Origin: Acanthosepion lycidas
Taxonomy: Eukaryota; Mollusca; Cephalopoda; Sepiida; Sepiidae
Reading direction: 5' to 3'
DNA length: 64,000 bases
Assembly (NCBI GenBank): GCA_963932145.1
Contig: OZ010572.1
Location: forward strand, 87,923,660-87,987,659
Shown: positions 35,650 to 48,050 of the stretch, piece by piece
How positions within the stretch are numbered: position 1 is the first letter of the stretch
Layout: the number at the start of each line of letters is the position of its first letter
Translations under genes and position numbers: made by a program
The notes under the pieces: model-generated
Database searches by the model: none
Told to the model about the DNA's origin: nothing
What the model saw: only the letters and a program-made list of their open reading frames with translations

Positions 35650-36760
35650 AACTGATTTTTACAAATGGAAAAAGTCTATCTTGAAGCTTTTATTTTAGTT
35701 TTAATTTCAAGCTAATTAAAATATTAAAGGAATATTAGCTGTTTTAAAGTATAATTAAAACAAATATTACTTACTTTTAATTTAAAATATTGCAGAAATG
35801 CATTTTTTAACACAGAGGTAGGTGTTTTCATTAAGTTTGACAGCTTTATTGAGAGTGACAGCTGGAAGTTTATCAAATTTTTTCCTGTGGTGGACATATT
35901 TGTAAAAATTACTTGAGGAATATAATGTGAGCACTTTTTTTTTATATAATATGTAACTACCCAGTAATCATAAATATTTAGGAAAATATTCTCTAATGTT
36001 TCTTTTTTATTTTAGGCACTTTGGCTTTAAATTTACTATAGATACCATTCTTATTTTCTGATAATGTTGTGTATGGAGGTTTGTATTTATGATTAAAATT
36101 TAAAAACTGAAAATAATTCTAGTAAAAATTCATTATTCATTGAAAAGTTTGTTTTTTTTCTTAACACAATAGTGCCCTTATTTATAAAAGTAATTAAATA
36201 ATATCTTTGTTTTATTATATTTTTTGCATTTTTTTATTTTACAATCTGAAGCAAAATTTATGTAATTGGGGGTCCTGTTTTGCAAAAAAAAAACAAAAAA
36301 AAAAACTGATTTAAAATGTCCAAGGAGTTGTATAACTAAATATAACAGCAGTACAAAAATGAATTTCTCAAAATTTTATAAAACTAAATAAGTGGGAAAG
36401 AGGGAAACAGCTGTTAAAAAAACAAAAAAAGAGGGGGTACCAACATTTTCTAAAAAAGAAACATTTCTAAAATTAAATTTTTTCATTTGTGAATAAGTCC
36501 TGAAAGTTTCATTATAATCTAACAATTATTTGAAAGAATTTCCAAATCAATGTTTTTTTCAACCCCCAAAAGACCCTAAAATTTCCTATATTATGGTCCC
36601 CTGCAAGAAAAACAAGATTTTTAACCAATATTTGGAATATTCTAAAAAGTATCAAAAATATAATTTAATAATCAAAAAATCCTTTGGTTTTTCCTCTTAA
36701 TAATAACATTAAAATTTTGCTGATAGAACTTTTTTTTTTTTTTTTTATTAAGTTTGTGGC
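35650..36760 (+). repeat. R1 family, copy B
   Basis: Parallel to copy 1 from CTTGAAGCTTTTATTTTAGT at about 35680, through AATATTGCAGAAATGCATTT, GTGGTGGACATATTTGTAAA, TTTGGCTTTAAATTTACTAT and TTATTTTCTGATAATGTTG, to CCTGAAAGTTTCATTATAAT and TTTCCTCTTAATAATAACAT. Shorter than copy 1 through several internal deletions. Confidence 0.75.
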
Positions 36761-37081
36761 ATATTTTTATGTATTCTTGTTTTATTTTATTTTATTTTAT
36801 TTTAAGCAAGTCTTTGGAGGTACCTATTTATATATATTAATGTGTCTAATGTAAGTAATAAATGTTTGTATATAAATGCAAGATGTGTACATAGATGCAC
36901 ACTCTAATATTTAGTCACATTCCTTTGGAGAAAATCAGTATTTTCATTTTTTTATATTTATTTTTTTATTTATATATTGTTTATATCACACTGTCACCAT
37001 GCGTAATTACTATCGTGATTAGTGTCTATAAATACTAACATATTATTAATGTCTGTTTATGCCTGTTTGCTATGATCTTTG

Positions 37082-37082
<1 letters not shown>
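36761..37082. other. AT-rich DNA with (TTTTA)n
   Basis: A (TTTTA)n tract at about 36780-36804. Otherwise nothing recognised. Confidence 0.7.

Positions 37083-37137
<55 letters not shown>
37083..37137. repeat. (TA)n(TG)n compound microsatellite
   Basis: TA repeats to about 37122, then TG. Confidence 0.96.
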
Positions 37138-37248
37138 AAATTATTTGCATCTATATCTAATGCTTCTAAAAGAAAAATGTCTTTATCTGTCCTCTTTCTC
37201 TGATTTTATTAAAAGATAATCTTGTATATCCTTTTTGAATCTCTCTCA

Positions 37249-37252
<4 letters not shown>

Positions 37253-37286
<34 letters not shown>
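37253..37286. repeat. (TA)n microsatellite
   Basis: Pure TA, ending 25 bases before the hairpin at 37312. Confidence 0.96.
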
Positions 37287-37287
<1 letters not shown>

Positions 37288-37311
37288 TCAGCAATCCCTC
37301 TTTTATAGAAG

Positions 37312-37392
37312 TTTCATTAAAGATGACTGACAAGGAACTGCAACTAAATAAAAAGCTTAATTGCAGTACCTTGTCAGTTGTCTTTAATGAAA
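37312..37392. repeat. Hairpin with 32-bp arms, 29 matching
   Basis: Arms TTTCATTAAAGATGACTGAC (continuing AAGGAACTGCAA) and complement, three mismatches, 17-base loop. Followed directly by a short TG run. Confidence 0.9.
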
Positions 37393-37886
37393 TGTGTGTG
37401 TGAAAGAAAATTTACCTAAGAGGGGGAAAAATTACAAGCATCATTAACGACAGTAAGGTTACAGTAGTTGCAGATTGCTATTTTTAGTATATCTAATTTT
37501 TACAAATGATACTTTAAAAATACAAAGCATTAGTTGAATTTATTTAGAATTAATTCTGAAATGTGAATAGAAAAAATATAGCATGAAGAGAAAGCCAGGA
37601 ATTATCTGTACCTTTGTATCTTTGTATGTATAATATTGACTTTTTAAAAACTTATGGGACTATTTGCAAAGAGAAAATATAAAATTAACACTTCCCAGTC
37701 AAAGATGTGATAAATTTCTTGAGTCTACAATTTGAAAATAGAAATGTTAAACTAATTTTCCCATGACTAGAAGCAATTCAAATTAATTTTGCTTTTTAAG
37801 ATGATTTCAAGTATATTTTTACAATGATAACATTCAAATATGTAATTTTGATACATTATTAGCTGCTTACACACATAAAAAATCTA

Positions 37887-37889
<3 letters not shown>

Positions 37890-37925
<36 letters not shown>
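37890..37925. repeat. (TA)n microsatellite
   Basis: Pure TA. Confidence 0.95.
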
Positions 37926-37929
<4 letters not shown>

Positions 37930-38218
37930 CCTGTGCCATTTGGTTCACCATTTTATTTATTTATTTATTAGTGAATGATTTATAGCCTGCTTGTAGTGAA
38001 GGAGATTCTTCCTCTATTCTATTGTGGTGTTCTTATGATGAGATAAGGTCAGAATGACTTGCTATAGAATAGGGCGAAAGAAGTTTCTAGTTCATACCAT
38101 TTCCATGGGAATTAATAATAGGTTACTCTTATTGATGATGTTTTATTAAGGCTATTCTGCAGTTTTATCTATTTGACTGTCTTATGAGTAATTTCTATGG
38201 TAATTATTGTATTAGTTT

Positions 38219-38239
38219 TAATATATATATATATATATA

Positions 38240-38296
<57 letters not shown>
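38219..38296. repeat. (TA)n microsatellite, about 78 bp
   Basis: TA interrupted once by C, followed by TGTGTGTGCGTGTG. Open frames here are artefacts. Confidence 0.96.
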
Positions 38297-38305
<9 letters not shown>

Positions 38306-40149
38306 TGTGAAGCTGATATTTGTAAAATCTATTTTTTTATTGGGACTTGGAAACACTTTATTGAAACATCATCATCATCATTATATAACAATAAATACGT
38401 AGATGCAAGTAGTGAATTAGTCAGAGCTCCTCGTTCTTCAAAGCTCTTGATTGTCTTTAAGGATCTTTTACTGCTTGTATCCCATTACTGTATACTTCTT
38501 TACCAACCTGTTAAAAATTCTGTAGAATAAAGCTGTTTTGGTTGATATCTACCTTGTTTCAGTAAAATGGCTCTTAGCATGGTAACAGGTTTGATAAAAA
38601 TTTAGAATTTGCCTGTTATACACTAAATTTTTAATATACAGATTTGGGAAATTTTAAGTTATTGGCATAAGCTTGGATATGAAAAACATTAATTTGGATT
38701 TTCTTGTGATGTTTTTTGCTATTTCTCCTTTTACTACTTCTTATAATTTATTAAAAATAAAAAAATAATTTGAACATTAAAATGATAAATTTTTGTTATT
38801 TTTTAATCATCTAGCTGATGAAAATTATTAAATCATTTTAATGATAGAATTACAAAAATATTGAAAATTAATGAACATTTTATATATGGGCTTAAATGGA
38901 TTTCATGCCTGTATGAATTTTCAGACACAGGGTCTGAAGATTGCTTGAGGCATGAAACTAACAATTACCATGTAGATTTTTATGTTCACATTCTTTCTCT
39001 CTATAAACACTGTCTTACAACATAAATATAGCAAATTTTAAACACACATGTAAACATGTATATGAAGGGGTATTGAAAATTTATCAAGCCTAATCCACTT
39101 TCCAAAATATGATCAGATGCCAGAATTTTTATTTAGTAGGACCCCATGTTTGGGCTGAGAACTATTTAGCACTTTCTCTTTGTGTGTGTATGTGTATATT
39201 CATTCAAATGGAATGCATTATATATACTGATTTGGGGATTGGTCAAGTTAAAATAACTTTTGAATTCATTATTAATATTTCTTGGGTAATATTATTTTGT
39301 TTGCTCAATCTTCAATATGAAAAAGAAGGCTTGTATATTTACATATACTTATGGTTGTACTTTTTGCACTGGCTACATAAGGCTAAAAGTATGTTATAAT
39401 AAAGAAAAAATACATGTAAATCTAAAGAAAAGAAATTTAGTTTTAAAATTACCTGAACCTTTTTAATATCAGTTTAAAGACCTTGTCTAAAGGAAAAAAG
39501 ATAACTAACTTATAAATTATCTAAACAAAATATAATCTGCATTTTTGTCTCATTATTTTTTAACCACAGCAATAACTGATTAATGTCTACATATCATATT
39601 CTATTGAAGCATTCTTCTTTTCTTTTTCAAACAGTGCATTTTAAAATTGAATTAAAGCATTGTTCTAAAAAACAAAATAATGATTTTTCTTTGGAACAAA
39701 TTTTTAAAATTTTCCATCCCACTCTATTTTTTTCCTTAGATCTGTTCCATTATTAACAATGTTAAAAAGAAGTCCAATAAAATAGTTACACAAAAAATGT
39801 AAGTATAAAGTAATTACTGTGGATATTGAAGTACCTTAATTTCTGAGAACATCTCGGGCATAATAACATTAATGTTCACCAATACTATTTTGATTTTTTT
39901 TTTTTATCCATTTTGTAGATTGGTTAGGATTTTCTTCATGATATTTAATCTTAGCATTTTTTATGAATGTTTATTTTAAAAATGTCATATTTTATAACTT
40001 TAAGTGAATTTTGCATCTTTTTGGATATATAAAAATATACATTCATAGGAATAAAACAGCACAGATGAAAAAAATGAATTTTTATGAATTTGCAAAATGT
40101 GAAAATAACTGTTTTCAAATGATGCATCTCTGACTTGGATGTAGAAAAC
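38297..40149. other. AT-rich DNA, weak repeat end at 39063
   Basis: GGGGTATTGAAAATTTATCA at about 39066, followed by AGCCTAATCCACTTTCC, resembles the start of the repeat at 23193 and 52124 (minus). (CAT)n triplets at about 38366-38380. No gene recognised. Confidence 0.5.
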
Positions 40150-40640
40150 ATGCATAAGAAAATTAATTGCTAGTGGTTAACAGAGTGGGTTTTAGAGGTA
40201 GATGCTTCTTTGGAATTATCTTTCAATTAGACTGAATCTGATTGATATCCAGCCACTTGTGTGATAGTTTAGTAAAATCTGTAGATACCAGTTTAATTGA
40301 CTTTAAAGTCAATAACTATTTCCTATATTGATTGAATGCAGAAATCAACTAAATTCAGGTTACATCGCCTGATTCAACATTATCCAGGGTTTTAAAAAGT
40401 CCTGAACTTGATAATGCAATAACACTATCAACTATATAAATGGTGTAACTGTCTATTCAATTGTCTGTGTGCTCAGTGTATAGACTAAGCCAGTCTGCCT
40501 TGCTTCTGTAAAGTATTTGCCAGCAGGCTAATCAATAAATAAGCCTAGTTCCAGTACCACAGGTGCTTTTCATCTGGTTAGTGATTCATACTTCTATCAC
40601 TGGACATGGTCACACTTCTCAATCAGCAGCAGTCTGTTTT
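40150..40640. other. GC-richer block, possible solo LTR
   Basis: Denser in C and G than its surroundings. It contains AATCAATAAATAAGCCTAG near 40530, a polyadenylation-like signal in a context seen in retrotransposon LTRs, followed by GCTTTTCATCTGG. No second copy and no coding part are present, so the call is weak. Confidence 0.22.
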
Positions 40641-43019
40641 TTTATTGTTTTTTTTTTTTTTCTGTCTAATTTGTTTTATAAGAATATTTCTTTGAAAAAC
40701 TAGTATTTTCTTACTGTAGTGTTTTCAGCTTACAGTATTATCTCTATAAATGTTTTTTTTTATATTTGAGTCTGCTCATTTAATTAGGTGGAGCTGAAAA
40801 GATTTTGGTAGGTTAAAGAAGATGGTACTATTGCTTTTCTATTAATGTTTTTTTTATATCAAAATTTAAAAGAATCCTTTTTATTTTTTAAATACATTTT
40901 CATTATAGGTCTTTTAATCCTTGTATATTTCAATTTAGTATTTAATTTCATATTGAGCGAATCAAATTAATGTATAGACATTTCAGATTTTATGAGAAAT
41001 TGATTTTTAAATGTTTTGTAATTATGAGTCACTTTTCAATGTATTGTTTAAATGAAGTTCATTTAAATTTATATTTTTTAAAATTGTGAAAAAAAGAATA
41101 GCTGAAAAGTTGTTTTTAATGATTAAGAATCCAATTTTTTTATGATGATTACAAGATTTATTATTTTTATTATTTTGTTTTTTACTCACATTGTATATTT
41201 GTTTATAAGATGAATCAGTTTGATTTTAGAATATTTTTCTCTTGTTAGTTTTTCTTAATATACTACCATTGTGGTTAATCTATTAAATATTAATTGTGAA
41301 GATAAATTTTATTAATGATAGGCAAATAAATTTCAGATTTAAGAGCTAAGAAAGTAGGATTGTTTGATTCTGAAGGGTTATTTCACATCTGTTCTGTGAA
41401 ATTAATGAATCTATTGAATAACTGATAATTTTAGCCTTTTTTATTACAACATCAAATATTAGTAAAAAAAACAAAATAAACAAAAACAATTTATAGTTAG
41501 AAAAAAATTAAGAACTGACAAAGTGTTGTGGTTTTAAATAGTCTTGTGTTATAGTATCAATTCTAACAAATGAGTTCTTTTACTCGTCTTTCAACTACTT
41601 TGCATTTTTAAAGTGCATTTTTATTTTTATTTTTACATTTGTTTAGGCTTAATTTAATGATGTCAATAGTTAAGAAACATGTAAAGTATATGTGTGTCTG
41701 TCTGTATACATATATAGTATAGTGAATTGTGTTTATATCTGTGAGAGTAAAATTATTTCATTTGTGAAGGAAGATGTGGTGCAGGTCAAAATTTTCCATT
41801 AGCTATCCATTACTCTCCTTTCTCTCCCATATTAAAAATATCCCGCTGTTCAACCATGCTGTATTGTTGTATTACACAGCTCCCTGGAGTTGCATGGAGG
41901 AATGGGACTACTGCTGCTAAGGATGTGTGTCAATCTATACATTTAACCCCTTTCATATTTCAATTTTGTTTCTTAGACAATAATTCTGTTTTCAAAACGA
42001 AAAGCAGTAAATGGCAGCTTCTAGCCATGAAAATTTTGATAGGTTATTTTCATAGTGTATACACAGTTACACAAAATGGAATCTGGATTCTTATCTTATT
42101 TAGAATTCAGCCTGGTGTCAAGAGTTAACACTATTCTATTTAAATTCTTTTGATTTTAGACAATAAATCTATCCATTTTCAGCAGGTATGGTTTACCATG
42201 ATAAAGTTGCCACATGCAACTCTGAAAAGATTTTACACTTGGTAAATTATATTACACATAAAACTGGGTACAGTAAATATTTTGAATTAAAAGGCAAATT
42301 TTGACTATTGTATTACAACTCTCTTCATCTTTTCTCATTTTAGTTAATAAATCTGCTTTGTTTGGAAGATAGGATGAGTGGGAATTCTTAATGCTTTGTC
42401 ATCAGAAACTGAAGTTTATAAAATTATAAAAAAAAGACAAAAAGCAATAATATAATTTTGAATCGATTTTATTTCTAAGCATAATTTGCAGAAAATGAAA
42501 GAAATATTTAAAACACACTTTCATATACTGGTGTAAAGTGAAGAAATGTCTTATTTACTCTTCCTGAAATTTTGAGCAAAACTATAAAATAATTTAGATT
42601 TAAAAAAAAAAAAAAAATGAACTGGATACAAAATAAAAAAATTTGAAATCGGTTTTGACTGTAATATTGGAAAAGTTGATAAAACAAATATCTTATAATT
42701 ATTTTATATATTTAAAATTTAATTACCTGTACTCTCCTGTGAATTTTTTATAAACACAAATCTGACAATTTGCTGTTAAAACTGATAATTTGATCAATTT
42801 TCTTTCAAGATGAACTGCACATGTTAACAGTAACAACCAAAAAGTTTATTTTAGATAGATTTTCTCTTCAATATGCAATTATAAACATTTTAAAAATAAT
42901 GGAACTTGTAAACATGAGTATCTCTCTCTCTTTTATAGCTATTATTAAAGTAAATGTTTTAGTTCTGTGCTGTCTCTTGATAACTTTCTAGTACTATTAA
43001 AATTTATAATTACAAACAT
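40641..43019. other. AT-rich DNA, no gene recognised
   Basis: The open frame at 41856-42128 has no recognisable motif. A run at about 42601-42616. Confidence 0.55.
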
Positions 43020-44185
43020 TAGATAAGAATTGTGAAGCTCAGGCTGTGGCTTGATATGTTATCTCAAAGGCATTTGATAGGGTTTTGCATGCTGGCCCTC
43101 TCCTAAAGTACCTCTGGATGAATGTTTAACTTAATCTAATTATTTCTAACAAATCGTATAATGAAGGTCATGTTGAACAAACACATGTCTAGATCATTTC
43201 ATATTAATGCAGGGGTGCCCCAGATCTCTATCCTTGAACCTATGCTGTTTCTGATCTTCATCAACGACATTCTCAATGTCATCAGTTCTCAACTATATAT
43301 TCAGGCAGATGACACAACTATTTACTCCTGTTTTAGTGAGCAAGTCCAATAGATCTGACAAGGTAAATCTAGCAACTGTTCTCAAAAAAGACTTCCAATC
43401 AGTGGTTAATTGGAGCAAAGAATGGCTTGTAAATTTTAATGCTTTCAAAACAAAACTGCTTTCAGTTAATCATCACAGAGAACCTTTTCTACCTGCTATC
43501 AGCATGGCTGATGCTAAACCTCAGGAGAGCAACACTTTGCACTTTCTTAGGTTCATATTTTCCACTGACATAAAGTGGAGTGATTATATTGAATTAATTG
43601 CTAAGTCTACTGTTAGGAAAGTTGGTTTACTGTGTCATGCCAGACAATTTTTCTTGTCAGAATTCATCTTGCAGAATCCATCTTTATAAATCTACCATTT
43701 ATCTCTGCATTCAAAGAAGTGTCTGTAATGTAATTAATCCTAACCTGACATCTTGATTTGTCATTTACACGCCAATGAGACATGGCTTTTCTCTCTCTTT
43801 TCTACAAATACTTTTTTGGCAACTATTTTGATGAGCTTTTTCCTTAGTGCCTCAACTGCATTAATTTAAGCATGCTACTAGATTGGCAACTAGGTCTCAC
43901 TGTTTTACTGTAGAACTAACTAGATGCAACTGGCTGTTCTATTCTAATAGATTTTCTCACCTGTGGAACTCCCTTCTGATTTCTTACTTCCCTGCCACCT
44001 ACAATCTTCAAAAACTTAAATGCAATGTCAATTGTTGTCTTCTGTCCTCCTGAATCATGTTCTTTTATTGTCTTTTTCCTCACTTCTCTTCCCTAACATC
44101 TTTTCATTCTCTTTCATTCCCTGTATCCTAGTGGCATTATTGATTTGCTTGGGGTGAAATGATTAAAAAAATTATTAAGGATCTT
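43020..44185 (+). pseudogene. CR1/jockey-like LINE, RT palm to 3' end
   Basis: Starts inside reverse transcriptase: ISKAFDRVLHAGP at about 43060-43095, INAGVPQISILEPMLFLIFI at about 43205-43264, then QADDTT at 43302 where the family has Y-A-D-D, so the catalytic Tyr is Gln. Then NLATVLKKDFQSVVNWSKEW, MADAKPQESNTLHFLRFIFS, SDYIELIAKSTVRKVG, and the C-terminal NRFSHLWNSLLISYFPATYN at about 43950-44010. The 3' tail TGCTTGGGGTGAAATGATTA at 44146-44172 matches the relic at 26740. Frameshifts occur at about 43140 and 43345 and after 43680. 5' truncated, inactive. Confidence 0.91.
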
Positions 44186-44930
44186 GCACTTGATCAGTTT
44201 TTCTATATGAATAAAAACAGTTTAAATGTATATCCTGTATAAAATGTATAGTTTACTTAAGTGGGAAATATAAACTGTCTTACCTGCCATATTGGCATAA
44301 ATGTAAATTTGAAATCTCAATTAAAATTGAAAAAAATAAATGGGAACATTGAATGCCATATACATTTTATTCATTCTTTTATTTATTTACCTGGTCCCAA
44401 GCTGAATTTGAAAATTAAAATTTAATTTTTTTCAATAACAATTTTTGTTAAAAGTGAGTTACTTCTTAAACAAGATAATAGCATAGTTTAACAGATGAAC
44501 TCCTGTCTTATAACTGAAGTGAAAAGGGCCCATAATTTTTTAACTAATTGATTATTGATCATATTTCATTAAAATTTTAGTTTTCATATGCATAAGATTC
44601 AAATACTGAATGTACTATTTTTCTATAAATAATATTTCTAGAACTCTTTAATGACATTGGTATTTAAACAATTTTTAAAATATACTTTTAAATATTATTT
44701 TCTTTTATAGTAGATATATAGAAATTATTTAACCAGCATTTGCATCACTAAGTGTGCAATATTTCTACAAATTTAAAAATAAATAAGCAATGAATAAACC
44801 AGTAACACTTTAATAAAATTGCCACTGATATTGAAAATACATTTGATTCAGTATGGCCCTTTGTTATATAGTATTGAATCATATAAAATTAAACCTTTGT
44901 TCTGTATTCTGGCTTCTTGAACCTTCAAAC
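44186..44930. other. AT-rich DNA, no gene recognised
   Basis: Nothing identifiable. Confidence 0.6.
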
Positions 44931-45555
44931 TTCTTTCTTTTCTTTCTTTCTTTCTTTTTCTTTCTTTCTTTTTCTTTCTTTCTCTTTTCTTTCTTTTTTC
45001 TTTCTTTCTTTTTTCTTTCTTTCTTTTTTCTTTCTTTCTTTTTTCTTTCTTTCTTTCTTTTTTCTTTCTTTCTTTTTTCTTTCTTTCTTTTTTCTTTCTT
45101 TCTTTTTTCTTTCTTTCTTTTTTCTTTCTTTCTTTTTTCTTTCTTTCTTTTTTCTTTCTTTCTTTTTTCTTTCTTTCTTTTTTCTTTCTTTCTTTTTTCT
45201 TTCTTTCTTTTTTCTTTCTTTCTTTTTTCTTTCTTTCTTTTTTCTTTTTTCTTTCTTTTTTTCTTTTTTCTTTTTTTCTTTTTTCTTTTTTTCTTTTTTC
45301 TTTCTTTCTTTTTTCTTTCTTTCTTTTTTCTTTCTTTCTTTTTTCTTTCTTTCTTTTTTCTTTCTTTCTTTTTTCTTTCTTTCTTTTTTCTTTCTTTCTT
45401 TTTTCTTTCTTTCTTTTTTCTTTCTTTCTTTTTTCTTTCTTTCTTTTTTCTTTCTTTCTTTTTTCTTTCTTTCTTTTTTCTTTCTTTTCTTCTTTCTTTC
45501 TTTTCTTCTTTCTTTCTTTTCTTCTTTCTTTCTTTTCTTCTTTCTTTCTTTTTCC
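44931..45555. repeat. 15-bp-periodic polypyrimidine minisatellite, about 620 bp
   Basis: The plus strand is almost only C and T. The main unit is CTTTCTTTCTTTTTT (15 bp), repeated in two long blocks (about 44990-45240 and 45295-45480), separated by a T-richer variant (about 45241-45300) and ended by a CTTTCTTTCTTTTCTT variant (about 45480-45550). Because 15 is divisible by 3, open frames appear in several frames on both strands (Phe/Leu/Ser-rich on plus, Lys/Arg/Glu-rich on minus); these are artefacts. Confidence 0.97.
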
Positions 45556-46261
45556 TTGTACATTATTTTGAAAAACTAGAGTTTGGCAAATATTTACCCC
45601 TATTGACCACCAATCATGAATTAAATGGAAAATTGATGACAGTTTAAATCTGACATTGGATAGAATCCATTTATTTACCTTTCTTTCTGTCATTACACAT
45701 AAAAATTAGGGCATGAAAAAAAGGTGATTTGGTGTGATAAAAACTATTTTGTCTTCATGAGATATTTGTATGAATTAGATATATTTTTATTTTTAGATAT
45801 ATTTTATTTACTTAAATATTGATTCTATAAATACCTGAATACATTAAATGGAAAGTAATTAGGTTTCAAACAAATGGTCTCAAATGTAAGCCTTCCTTTT
45901 ATCATTGATTGAGTTTTTAAAAAATCAATGGTCGTATTAAATAAACCATAGTTTCTTATTTTATTTTTTAAAAGTAGTAACTGCATAATAAACCTGTTTT
46001 TTTTTCCTTAAAGATCTACCATATTGCACTGAATAAACAAGATTGTTCAGTATGAAAATGATATAATTTCAAGTGTTAACAGAAACTTATTCTTCAAACC
46101 AGTGTCTACATTTAAATAGAATCATCAGAAGAGAAACCTAAATAAATCCCCTTTTGACCACTTATTATCTTACAGTTTGATTAAAGAAAATTTGGTTTGA
46201 ATTTTTTTTTTTCTTGGTGATTTTTCTATTAACACAATTCATTTATAAGGCACTAATATTT
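45556..46261. other. AT-rich DNA, no gene recognised
   Basis: Nothing identifiable. Confidence 0.6.
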
Positions 46262-46320
46262 GAGTTCAACATTATGACCTCCAGTCTAATGATTTAATCA
46301 CTGAGCTATCATCCTGGGAC
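46262..46320 (-). repeat. tRNA-like SINE head or tRNA pseudogene
   Basis: The minus strand reads GGATGATAGCTCAGTGATTA (A-box-like TAGCTCAGTGATTA) and 25 bases on GGTCATAATGTTGAACTC (B-box-like). Spacing suits a tRNA-derived promoter. The acceptor stem does not close, so it is not a functional tRNA. It differs from family S1. Confidence 0.5.
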
Positions 46321-47343
46321 AAAGATCAGATGTTACTGCTGCTACTGCGGAATGTTACAGTGTACCTCCTCTTATTTAAACATTGTGGATGCATAAAAGG
46401 CTACAATTTTTTTCTATCACCCCCTACTCTTTTCTGTGAATGAAGATCTACAAATTCTGTAGAACTGCTACTTTCCTGGTGAACAGCGTACAAAGCAAAA
46501 GATGCAATGGCAAATCTGCACATTTATTATAGGTCAGTGCAGTTTATATAATTTCCAGCCAGTGGTGTCACTAAAATAAATCTTAAAATGTACAAGGTTG
46601 TATCTGATATAGATGTTTCTATACTGTACTTTACTAATATCAAATAGCAATACTTTGCTACAATTGAAATATCTGTGATGTCTGTAATTATCTGAAATGT
46701 TCTGTTCACATTTAATTATGAAGAATATACTTTTATATTTTTTATTTGTTGAATGACTGAAATCTTTATACACATTTTTTTGTGTTTGCATTTGTGTAAT
46801 AACATCTAGTCTTCTATTTATATTTTTCATATATCAATCATTTCATCCAAAGTCATTTGTTGAAATAAAATGTCAGAATTTATAAATAAATTTACTTTCT
46901 AAAATGCATAAGATTTTATCAATTATGAATAAAGAAAAACAACAAAACTGAAAAACAATTATAAACATTTTGTTTTATAAATTTATGTTTAACTCCAGTT
47001 TCTTAAATTATAAGATTATATTTCTATAAGTAAATTTACAATTTATTCATGCAATTGAGGATGGAAATGACTGTATTTCAGTCTTGTAATGAAGATTGAG
47101 GGGTGCAATTTTAGGGTTTTATATTTACCATAGACAAACGTTAAAATTTATTTTTAACACACAAAAATAGACTGCTTCTTAGTCATTTTATAGTTCAGTT
47201 TTGCGTCAGTAATCCTTCTTGCAATTCATTTATATATTTTTCACTTAAGTTAATGGGTATCCAGATATTTTTTTAGTATATTTTGCCTTATTAACATGGA
47301 AAATATATCAAAAATACAATTATCTACTTAAAACAATTATTGC

Positions 47344-47348
<5 letters not shown>
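46321..47348. other. AT-rich DNA, no gene recognised
   Basis: A short GC-richer patch at about 46321-46500 gives no conserved peptide. Confidence 0.55.
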
Positions 47349-47403
<55 letters not shown>

Positions 47404-47430
47404 GAAATCCCTTGATTAGTGTAGCTAATG
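47349..47430 (+). repeat. (TA)n(CA)n with flank, arm 1 of an inverted pair
   Basis: TA repeats then ACACACACAC then GAAATCCCTTGATTAGTG. The flank CCTTGATTA recurs, inverted, next to the tract at 47960-48042. Confidence 0.75.
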
Positions 47431-47959
47431 TGTACATGTGGTTTTCTGCATGGTATTTTTCTGTTCTTCATATAATTGTTGGTACTGGAAAATTCCCCCT
47501 TCAGATTTTCCAAACATATCATAATCATTAGTATTTTAACCTGAAAATTTAATTCATAATCTTTCCATAGTAAATGCATGCATTTTTTATATTTTGATAT
47601 TTTTTTTAATAAATGTAAATTTCTGTATTTAATTTAAATTTTTTTTTTTTTTTTTTTTTTAAACAAAAAATAAAAATTTCCATTTATGACCTTCAAAATA
47701 AACATGAAAAAATCAAAATATTCAAAAAATTTTAAATATGTATTTTAATGAAAATTTATGCATTTATTTTTTTTAATACTACTGTAATTAATTAAATGAC
47801 ATAATACTTGACAAACAAAATAGTTATCCATTTTCCATGTTTAAATTTTAGAAAATTTTTAATTAAATGGTAACTATAAAAAAAAAAAAAAAATCAATTT
47901 TTAATTTCTATAGTATAACTGAAGAATGTCTTAATGTGCTAATTAAGTAATATGCATCC

Positions 47960-47987
47960 ACTAATTGAAAATGCATTAATCAAGGAA

Positions 47988-48042
<55 letters not shown>
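47960..48042 (-). repeat. (TA)n(CA)n with flank, arm 2 of an inverted pair
   Basis: Read on the minus strand: TA repeats, then CACACACA, then TTCCTTGATTAATGCATTTTC. Matches the arrangement at 47349-47430. Confidence 0.75.

Positions 48043-48050
<8 letters not shown>

Noticed and set aside
44931-45555. Regularly spaced repeats considered as a CRISPR-like array
   Set aside because: Units are contiguous 15-mers without unique spacers, in a eukaryotic setting.
44848-45693. Long open frames on both strands (up to about 280 codons) rich in Lys/Arg/Glu or Phe/Leu/Ser
   Set aside because: They come from the 15-bp polypyrimidine repeat, whose length is divisible by three; no independent coding signal.
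46262-46320. Functional tRNA gene
   Set aside because: Acceptor stem does not pair and the B box is degenerate.
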